Assembly: GCA_029856625.1 (NCBI GenBank)
Contig: JAHKLG010000034.1
Location: 1 to 10,965, forward strand
Length of the DNA stretch: 10,965 nt
Reading direction: 5' to 3'
From: Candidatus Njordarchaeota archaeon
GTDB lineage: Archaea; Asgardarchaeota; Njordarchaeia; Njordarchaeales; Njordarchaeaceae
In this document: positions 5,389 to 10,965 of the stretch, piece after piece
Position numbering within the stretch: the stretch's first letter is position 1
How the letters are laid out: the number at the start of each line of letters is the position of its first letter
The notes under the pieces: generated by a model
What the model saw: only the letters and a program-made list of their open reading frames with translations
Databases searched by the model: none
Told to the model about the DNA's origin: nothing
Translations under genes and position numbers: made by a program

Positions 5389-6849
5389 TTACTCAGATAT
5401 CTTATACTCTCTTAACACAGCGTGCCAGTACTTCTCAAGAATCTGTGAAGTGCCTCTGAAAATGGCTCGTCCTCTACCAATTCCTCTGTAAATGATGTCT
5501 TTTTTATTCATAAATACTTCTTTGAGGTCAATGATGTTGCGTGTATCGACTATAATAACGGGTTTCTTTCTGGATAGGCTGATGAAGTCATTAAGAGACA
5601 TTCTCTTATAATCAGTGTGGTCTGTTACAATTATTATTGCATCAGCATCAGATAGAGCCTCATTAAGATCCTTCGCGCCTCTTACATTAAAATTCTCGTG
5701 AATTTCCTCAGGAGTATAAAAAGGATCATGTGCTATCACATTAGCTCCTAACTCGCGTAACTGCTCTATGATAGGTCTAGCTGGTGTTCTATAAGCAACC
5801 TTAACATCTCCACGGAAGGCAAGTCCTAAAATCGCTATCGTAGAACCCTTAATTGTTCTTCCTGCTTCATTTAAGGCTTCAAATAATAGATAAATAACAT
5901 GTTTAGCCATGCTCAAATCAATCATTCTAGCGGTTCTAAACAATCTAAATTCAGAATTTCCTAATTGCAGTATGTAATCTAAGAAGTATGGATATACAGG
6001 AATACAATGACCCCCCACACCCGGTCCTGGATGGTGGATCATAGAGTATGGTTCCGTGTTTGCAACATTTATGACTTCATTAACATCTACCCCCAATAAC
6101 TCGCATATTAGGGCATATTCGTCAGCGAGTGCAATATTAACGTACCTAAACGCTCCCTTGAATAGTTTTGCTAGTTCAGCTACTCTGGGGTTGCTAACTT
6201 TTATTACCTTATTATTTATTATAGCACTATAAAAAGCGGCGACAGCTTCTGTGCTTTTCTCATTTATTCCACCAACTATTTTCGGATAGTTCTCAAGGAA
6301 ATCCTTTATTACAGTTCCGGCCTTAACTCTTTCTGGGCTAAAAGCCAATGCGAAATCTTCTCCAGCTTTCAAGCCACTCTCTCTTTCAAGGATTCTTCTA
6401 AGTATCCCCTCTGTCGTCCCTGGGGGGACTGTAGTCTCTAGAATAACGAGAGAATCTTTTCTAAGACCTTTTCCAATAGTTTTCGCAGCAGATATCAAAC
6501 TATGCAGAGTAGGTTTACCATTAGAGTCGATTCCCACAGGTACAAGGATTATTATCACATCAGCCTCACTTGCAGCAGAGGATCCATCGGTTGTGGCTTT
6601 TAGATACCCTTTCTTAACAAGTTCTGGAATTTTCTCTAGACCAGGCTCATGAGGCAGATAGTTAATCCCATTATTAATCATTTCCACTTTTCTTCTGTCG
6701 ATATCAACTCCTATTACTTTGCAATGTCTCAATGCATAAGCAACAGCTATAGGAAGCCCAACGCTCCCCATACCAAAGACAGCTACCCTAATATTACCAG
6801 ATTTCACAATCTCCTGAATTTGTTCCTGTGATAAGCCAAACAACTTCAT
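5389..6849 (-). CDS. UDP-glucose/UDP-N-acetylhexosamine 6-dehydrogenase (UDP-ManNAc/UDP-Glc dehydrogenase family)
   Basis: This 486-residue cytoplasmic enzyme belongs to the family that oxidises a UDP-hexose to a UDP-uronic acid with two NAD+. The N-terminal Rossmann motif is GMGSVG (26-31), followed by GVDID (47-51) as the dinucleotide acid. ETTVPPGTT (138-146) and FSPER (170-174) are substrate-side motifs. K228 is the conserved lysine, and the catalytic cysteine is C282 in GVGGHCIP. The C-terminal UDP-binding domain begins near 335 with IAILGLAFRGDVK. The family usually has Asn four residues after the lysine; here it is Gly (G232). The VNIAL helix resembles the N-acetylhexosamine (WecC-like) branch, but substrate cannot be fixed. 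It heads a five-gene leftward operon and is followed at once by the GlcNAc-1-P transferase, suggesting a uronic-acid-containing glycan. GAGG lies 7 bases before the ATG. Confidence 0.9.
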   Translation of the reverse strand: MKLFGLSQEQIQEIVKSGNIRVAVFGMGSVGLPIAVAYALRHCKVIGVDIDRRKVEMINNGINYLPHEPGLEKIPELVKKGYLKATTDGSSAASEADVIIILVPVGIDSNGKPTLHSLISAAKTIGKGLRKDSLVILETTVPPGTTEGILRRILERESGLKAGEDFALAFSPERVKAGTVIKDFLENYPKIVGGINEKSTEAVAAFYSAIINNKVIKVSNPRVAELAKLFKGAFRYVNIALADEYALICELLGVDVNEVINVANTEPYSMIHHPGPGVGGHCIPVYPYFLDYILQLGNSEFRLFRTARMIDLSMAKHVIYLLFEALNEAGRTIKGSTIAILGLAFRGDVKVAYRTPARPIIEQLRELGANVIAHDPFYTPEEIHENFNVRGAKDLNEALSDADAIIIVTDHTDYKRMSLNDFISLSRKKPVIIVDTRNIIDLKEVFMNKKDIIYRGIGRGRAIFRGTSQILEKYWHAVLREYKISE

Positions 6850-6906
6850 CTCTATTTCCTCGGGGAGATTAATGAAGAGAATATCAAGCCTCAGTATGGG
6901 TTTAGG

Positions 6907-6917
6907 AAATTTATGAA
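6907..6917 (-). promoter_or_regulatory. Probable TATA box of the five-gene glycan/nuclease operon
   Basis: On the minus strand TTCATAAATTT lies in the 87-bp gap between mazG and the dehydrogenase gene. A start about 25 bp downstream would give a leader of roughly 35 bases containing the GAGG ribosome binding site. This is the only promoter-like site I see upstream of the whole leftward cluster, apart from read-through from mazG. Confidence 0.4.
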
Positions 6918-6936
6918 TTTGTTGAATTTTTGCTAA

Positions 6937-7197
6937 TTACTTAGGAGGATTCCTATACTTCTTCAGAATAGCCTTCTCGATATCCACATTTAGTAGATTA
7001 GCTATTGATACGAGCCAAGCCGCTACATCAGCTATCTCTTCCTCGATATTCTCTCTATTCCCATTCTTTATTGCCCTAGCTAACTCCCCTACCTCTTCAA
7101 TAAACCACATAAAGGTTCTATCCAGTCCTCTCGCACTATCTCTTTCGAAATACGCATCTCGAATAATTTTCTGAAACTCTTTAAAAGTTAGCCCCAT
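6937..7197 (-). CDS. mazG: MazG-type nucleotide pyrophosphohydrolase
   Basis: From the ATG at 7197 this is 86 residues, a single-domain MazG protein. Such enzymes hydrolyse nucleoside triphosphates to monophosphate and pyrophosphate, removing damaged or excess NTPs in the cytoplasm as dimers or tetramers. The magnesium-binding signature is plain: E34, E35 and E38 in WFIEEVGELARAI, then E54 and D57 in EEEIADVAAW. The FERDSARGLDRTFMWF stretch is typical of short archaeal members. The start is chosen for GGAGTTGAT (7209-7201), a near-perfect ribosome binding site 3-4 bases upstream; an in-frame TTG at 7212 would add five residues and would consume part of that site. It is divergent from the large helical protein and may read through into the glycan operon. 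Confidence 0.9.
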   Translation of the reverse strand: MGLTFKEFQKIIRDAYFERDSARGLDRTFMWFIEEVGELARAIKNGNRENIEEEIADVAAWLVSIANLLNVDIEKAILKKYRNPPK

Positions 7198-7238
7198 GGA
7201 TATCAACTCCAACTAATTCACAAGTATACCTTTAGATA

Positions 7239-7255
7239 GGTCTTTTTAAAACACC
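7239..7255. promoter_or_regulatory. Near-palindromic TATA element shared by two divergent genes
   Basis: GGTCTTTTTAAAACACC is symmetric about base 7247, with seven of eight pairs matching. Its centre is 50 bp from the mazG ATG and 58 bp from the ATG of the rightward gene. It reads as a TATA-like A/T core on both strands (TTTTAAAAA leftward, TTTTTAAAA rightward). A single site could therefore serve both genes, giving leaders of roughly 25-35 bases each. Confidence 0.5.
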
Positions 7256-7261
7256 TTCATA

Positions 7262-7295
7262 CCCTAGTAATTAACTGAATTGATGATAACTAGGG
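7262..7295. repeat. Inverted repeat CCCTAGT...ACTAGGG just upstream of the 753-residue gene
   Basis: CCCTAGT (7262-7268) and ACTAGGG (7289-7295) are perfect 7-bp inverted copies separated by 20 bp, between the divergent TATA element and the ATG at 7305. The arm spacing of 27 bp start to start is compatible with a dimeric repressor on DNA. A hairpin in a leader transcript is less likely because the left arm would lie near or before the expected transcription start. Confidence 0.45.
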
Positions 7296-7304
7296 ACCAA
7301 TGCG

Positions 7305-9566
7305 ATGCCTATAAATTTATCAAGAATTCTTGAGAAGAGTACAGCTTGTTCTCATGGAATCACTTTGGCCAGATTTTTAAGAAGATGGTTAGATGAGCGA
7401 TCTCTTCGAAGGGCTCTTAAGGGGGCTTTGGATTATAAAATGATGGTGGATGCTCTCTTTATCGCCCTAGAGCTACTAAATAGGGGAATAGAGATAAATG
7501 ATGATATCAAAATCCAGTTAGCCTCATGGGCACTAGCAATGAGAGAGGAAAAGCTAGCTAATAGCCTAGTTGAGAGAGTAAAGGATGTGGAAAGTTTTTT
7601 CCAAGAAAGAAATATTCGTTATTTCTCTAGTCAGCTAATCAATTATTATATAATGACACTAGCAAAAAAGAACAAAATTCCGGAAATAGCCATTATTCTC
7701 GAGAAGGTTTTAAGCCATGGTACTTGGATAAATTTGACGCAAATTATTAAATCATTAAAACGACGCAGGAAACTCGATTTAGTGTTAAAATATCTCCCAA
7801 CGAATTTTCTATATCAGATAATTTTTAGGGTAAACCCTTCGGATAAGGTTGTTTCTTATATTCTAAAAAAAGTCCCCAAGAGTCCCTATCGAGACATGAT
7901 TGAAATAGTCCATAAAGTGCTTCAGGGTAAATTAGACTTGAAAAAGAGCTGGGACGATATTTACCAGTTAAGAAACCTAATTAGCGAGACATTTCTTGCG
8001 GAAATATTAAATTGGTTAGGAAACTTTCCCCAGGCAGTAAGCAATTATAAAGAATTAGAGAGTTTATTGAGAGGCGAAAAATGGAGTTATGAAACTCATG
8101 AAGAAGAAACTGCGCCATTTTCAGCATGGGATATAAAAGAAAGACCTTTTGAAAAAGAAAGACTCGGTACTGCGCTAATAAAGGAGCAATACGCGCTCGA
8201 GAAATTTCTAATAAAAGGTTTTAAAGGCCTTGAAAAAGATTCAATTTTATGTCATATAGCTTTGTTATTGGCCATAACTAGGGGTAATCACAAGAGAATA
8301 AGGAGTATTATCAAAACATGTGAAGAAAAAATTAATTTTGAGAAGCTAATAGAATGGGGAGAGAAGTTTAAACGATTATTAGCCAATCAGGCTCCAGGAA
8401 AATTGCTAAAGTCAATAGTTACGATAATAAATTCTTGGGAGCAAGGATACTTATTCGCAATATTCAGACTTTTGCCTACGTACAATCATCATCTCTATCC
8501 ATTACTCATAACTAAAAGAAGAATAAAGATATTAAAACTAAGTAAGCGGGTAAGAGATTTTCTTCTTCTTGATCCCCGAATACCAGATTGGCTTAAAGCT
8601 ATCTCTATTTTAAGTAAGAGAAACATAAAGGAGGAAGTGGAGTATTTTAGTAATTATCCAAGAGTCTTTCCTTATTTTATTGCTCTTTCTCCTACGCGAG
8701 GGTTAAAAATAATGAAGAAATCGGGTAATTTCGAACTATTAGAGAATGTTTTCTCAAATTCTCACGTTTTTTACATACTAAAACGAAAATCGGAGAAAAT
8801 AGCACGATCATTGATTAAGATGGCATTGAAATCGAGTGATGAAGTTTTAAGAGAGCTCGCTAAAGTGTTATCGGGAGCAACCACCAGCTTTTTAGGCGTA
8901 GAATTCAGTAGCGGGGAGCTTCCCTATGAGCTAATAGAGAAATTGAGAAGATCTAGATACATCCTGGCTTACTATCCTCTAATCTTACCTAATAACGGCT
9001 TAATTTCTTTGCTAAAGGGTTTGTTGAAATCATATTATGTTCCGAAACCATCACTAGAACCCACTAAATATGGAATTGAGCTCAAACAAGAAGTCCTCGA
9101 AATAATTGGGTGTGATGATTTAATTCTTGAACTATTAGCCTCACCCTTTATATCTACCGAGCTATTTATTGAATTGTTAAGGATAGTCATGGAGGAGAGG
9201 ACATACTCTCGTATTTCAGCTATTATTAAGAGTGTTTATATTACGGGTGAAAAAGTACGTCTTATCAACTTGTTTGATAGAAGAACATTTTTAGCAAAAT
9301 TAGTGGAGAAGATAATAATCTCTCAGGGGTATTCTGCTAAGGATAAGGTTCTGAAAATATTGGAGAATTGTGATCCTTCTGAAAGGGATAGCGTAATTAT
9401 TGTTTTAGCGCGTTATAGTTATGTACCAGATAAGAGTTTCTTAGAAAGACTTAGTGAATTGAGGAGCTCTGAGAAGTATTATTGCTTTCTAGCAGAGCTT
9501 ATATGGGATTCCCTATTATTGGGAAAGCTCAATATTGCGGAGATTAAAAAATGTATGAACGAATGA
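7305..9566 (+). CDS. Unrecognised 753-residue all-helical (solenoid-like) protein
   Basis: I do not recognise this protein. It has no P-loop, nuclease, protease or methyltransferase motif, no signal peptide and no convincing membrane segment. The whole length looks like successive amphipathic helices of 12-20 residues rich in Leu, Ile, Lys and Arg, with short turns, as in HEAT, ARM or TPR solenoids. One stretch (about 230-255: LAEILNWLGNFPQAVSNYKE) has TPR-like spacing of small and aromatic residues. A charged, non-helical linker (about 257-285, with SYETHEEETA) splits it into a roughly 255-residue N-terminal half and a roughly 465-residue C-terminal half. The net charge appears basic. There is no clear ribosome binding site, and a TATA-like CTATAAATTTA (7309-7319) overlaps codons 2-5, so the true start could be downstream, for example the Met pair at 7440. 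It stands alone, divergent from mazG and convergent with the AAA+ gene (19-bp gap). It may be a scaffold or adaptor, by inference only. Confidence 0.78.
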   Translation: MPINLSRILEKSTACSHGITLARFLRRWLDERSLRRALKGALDYKMMVDALFIALELLNRGIEINDDIKIQLASWALAMREEKLANSLVERVKDVESFFQERNIRYFSSQLINYYIMTLAKKNKIPEIAIILEKVLSHGTWINLTQIIKSLKRRRKLDLVLKYLPTNFLYQIIFRVNPSDKVVSYILKKVPKSPYRDMIEIVHKVLQGKLDLKKSWDDIYQLRNLISETFLAEILNWLGNFPQAVSNYKELESLLRGEKWSYETHEEETAPFSAWDIKERPFEKERLGTALIKEQYALEKFLIKGFKGLEKDSILCHIALLLAITRGNHKRIRSIIKTCEEKINFEKLIEWGEKFKRLLANQAPGKLLKSIVTIINSWEQGYLFAIFRLLPTYNHHLYPLLITKRRIKILKLSKRVRDFLLLDPRIPDWLKAISILSKRNIKEEVEYFSNYPRVFPYFIALSPTRGLKIMKKSGNFELLENVFSNSHVFYILKRKSEKIARSLIKMALKSSDEVLRELAKVLSGATTSFLGVEFSSGELPYELIEKLRRSRYILAYYPLILPNNGLISLLKGLLKSYYVPKPSLEPTKYGIELKQEVLEIIGCDDLILELLASPFISTELFIELLRIVMEERTYSRISAIIKSVYITGEKVRLINLFDRRTFLAKLVEKIIISQGYSAKDKVLKILENCDPSERDSVIIVLARYSYVPDKSFLERLSELRSSEKYYCFLAELIWDSLLLGKLNIAEIKKCMNE

Positions 9567-9585
9567 CTATAATTAATGAGTTAGC

Positions 9586-10965
9586 TTAGGTGAAAAGAAA
9601 AGCAGGTACTATATCCCACTCAGTTAGCTGTGAGAGTAATCTTTTCTTTCTCTCCTTATACTCCTTTATAGCATTAAGCAACATGTCCATTGTTATTTTG
9701 GTATTTTCCTTTATAGCCTTAGCCTTAGCAGCCTCGCATATATGAGCTATTTCTGCACCAGAGAAACCTTCGGTTTCCTTAACTAAAGTACCGAAATCAA
9801 CTGAATCATCTAAGAGATTATTCCGTATAGCGTCCCTAAGGTGAATTCGAAAGATCTCTTCTCTTGCTTTTCCATCAGGTAATGGCACTTCAATTACTAA
9901 ATCAAACCGCCGCAAGAGGGCTGGATCTAATCTATCTGGTCTATTGGTGGTAGCAATTACTAATATCCCCTCCGATCCTCTCACACCGTCAATCTCGGAT
10001 AAGAGCGTCAGCAATAGTGGAGCTCTCCAAGATTCATTAGGATCTATTCCCCGAATCATTCCAATACCATCAATCTCATCGATTAAGATAATTGATGGTG
10101 CCGACTTCCTAGCTTTCTCGAATACCTCCATTATTTCTCTTTCTCCCTCGCCTACAATTGAGGAACTCGATAAGATCCTTCCAATACCTAACTCATAAAA
10201 GTTCCAGCCAAGCTCATTAGCGAGCGCTAATGCGATACTAGTTTTACCGGTTCCTGGGGGACCAACAAGCAGTATACCCTTTGGTAATTTATAACCCAAC
10301 TTTTTGGCAAGTTCAATTTTTCTATAGGGTAAGACTATCCTCTCATACAGCATGCTCTTTATCTTCTCTATTCCTCCCAGATCCTCCCAACGAACTCTCT
10401 TTATCTCAGGGACTCCAAAGTATCTTCTACGCAGCATTCGAATTGTTTCTGGGTTTAATGGGTTAAGATTCTCATCTAATGCTTTCTTAATTATGAAGGT
10501 GATTTGATTAAATGATAAGCCTAAAAGGCTCTCTATAAGCTCTTCCGGGATATCATCACAGTTAAAGATATACTTAAGAAGCTTCTTAATCTTTTTAAAT
10601 CCCGGATTTCTAACCTCAACATGCTCAGCAATTCTTGAAATACTTGGATCCAATCTAGCTAAAGATTCTGTAACTATGATAACGTAACGCCTTTTTTGAG
10701 CAAGATTTTCAATAAATAACAATGCATCTTCTAAATATTCTGGAGATAGTTTTTCCAAGTTCCTCACTAGTATATACTTAGCATTAGATCTGAACCTATT
10801 GGCATGTGCCCGAATGGAAAGGTTAATAGCATCAACAGCCATGACTTTACCATAGGAGGATAAATAAGATTTAAGAACTGCTTGGATCTCCGCCGTATCA
10901 TTACCATGCACAATAATAATCCTCGAACGTTTCTCTAGTAATTGTTTTATCTTCTCAATAGTCTC
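9586..10965 (-). CDS. AAA+ ATPase with degenerate N-terminal AAA module (Cdc48/Ycf46-like), 5' end outside window
   Basis: The frame stays open to the right edge with no start needed inside the window (a GTG at 10911 is internal), so at least 459 residues are seen. Numbered from the edge, the second module is an intact classic AAA domain: WEDLGG (193-198), Walker A GPPGTGKT (235-242), Walker B IILIDEID with D296/E297, the second region of homology ATTNRPDRLDPALLRRFD (338-355) with arginine fingers, and an alpha-helical lid with SGAEIAHICEAA. The first about 120 residues trace the same fold without its chemistry: RIIIVHGNDTAEI has no Lys-Thr at the P-loop, AKYILVRNLEKLS has lost the Walker B acids, and VIIVTESLARLDPSISR mirrors sensor 1. 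A dead-then-live arrangement is seen in Ycf46-type ATPases. The pore-loop aromatic before VGE is Ile. It probably remodels proteins; the client is unknown. Confidence 0.87.
   Translation of the reverse strand, partial: ETIEKIKQLLEKRSRIIIVHGNDTAEIQAVLKSYLSSYGKVMAVDAINLSIRAHANRFRSNAKYILVRNLEKLSPEYLEDALLFIENLAQKRRYVIIVTESLARLDPSISRIAEHVEVRNPGFKKIKKLLKYIFNCDDIPEELIESLLGLSFNQITFIIKKALDENLNPLNPETIRMLRRRYFGVPEIKRVRWEDLGGIEKIKSMLYERIVLPYRKIELAKKLGYKLPKGILLVGPPGTGKTSIALALANELGWNFYELGIGRILSSSSIVGEGEREIMEVFEKARKSAPSIILIDEIDGIGMIRGIDPNESWRAPLLLTLLSEIDGVRGSEGILVIATTNRPDRLDPALLRRFDLVIEVPLPDGKAREEIFRIHLRDAIRNNLLDDSVDFGTLVKETEGFSGAEIAHICEAAKAKAIKENTKITMDMLLNAIKEYKERKKRLLSQLTEWDIVPAFLFT

Noticed and set aside
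10909..10911. GTG at 10911 as the start of the AAA+ gene
   Set aside because: The frame remains open to the window edge with a further 18 sensible codons, and the first strand of the degenerate AAA module (RIII) lies before the GTG.
7305..10965. Reading the orphan solenoid gene and the AAA+ gene as one operon-encoded new system
   Set aside because: They are convergent, with separate promoters, so they are not co-transcribed. Adjacency alone does not show a system.

Overview
This window reads as a thermophilic archaeon, most likely a member of the Thermoproteota (Crenarchaeota and relatives). The evidence is an ADP-forming acyl-CoA synthetase, an M42 TET-type aminopeptidase, a eukaryote-like dolichol-phosphate GlcNAc-1-P transferase, a Cas4-like nuclease, a tRNA-Pro, TATA boxes and GGTG/GGTGA ribosome binding sites. 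The DNA looks A+T-rich and genes are packed tightly. Genus cannot be set from the sequence. There is no CRISPR array, insertion sequence, integrase or replication origin that I can see.

Layout. 1-504 (+): 3' end of an ADP-forming acetate/acyl-CoA ligase alpha subunit, followed by a T-rich terminator. 572-648 (+): tRNA-Pro(CGG) with its own TATA box and an encoded CCA. 717-2597 (+): a two-gene unit, M42 aminopeptidase then CinA/MoCF-domain protein. 2551-6849 (-): five closely coupled genes read right to left: a UDP-sugar 6-dehydrogenase, a GlcNAc-1-P transferase (AglH/ALG7 type), a stand-alone Cas4-like PD-(D/E)XK iron-sulfur nuclease, an unrecognised charged protein, and a HemK/PrmC-like NPPY methyltransferase. 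The last of these overlaps cinA tail to tail by 47 bp. 6937-7197 (-): a MazG-type NTP pyrophosphohydrolase. 7305-9566 (+): a 753-residue all-helical protein I do not recognise, divergent from mazG across a near-palindromic TATA region. 9586-10965 (-): an AAA+ ATPase running off the right edge, with a catalytically dead AAA-like module ahead of an intact one.

How the genes may work together. The dehydrogenase and transferase fit synthesis of a lipid-linked glycan containing a uronic acid, for N-glycosylation or surface polysaccharide; their TAATG junction supports co-expression. The nuclease, the charged protein and the methyltransferase share the same transcription direction with minimal gaps but have no obvious glycan role, so the operon is functionally mixed. 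MazG points to nucleotide-pool cleaning, and the M42 peptidase to peptide recycling.

The parts most worth following up are the unrecognised helical solenoid protein, the tandem AAA protein with a dead first module, the orphan Cas4-like nuclease, and apparent active-site substitutions in the two glycan enzymes. I do not see a convincing complete new defence or mobile system; any such reading would be inference.
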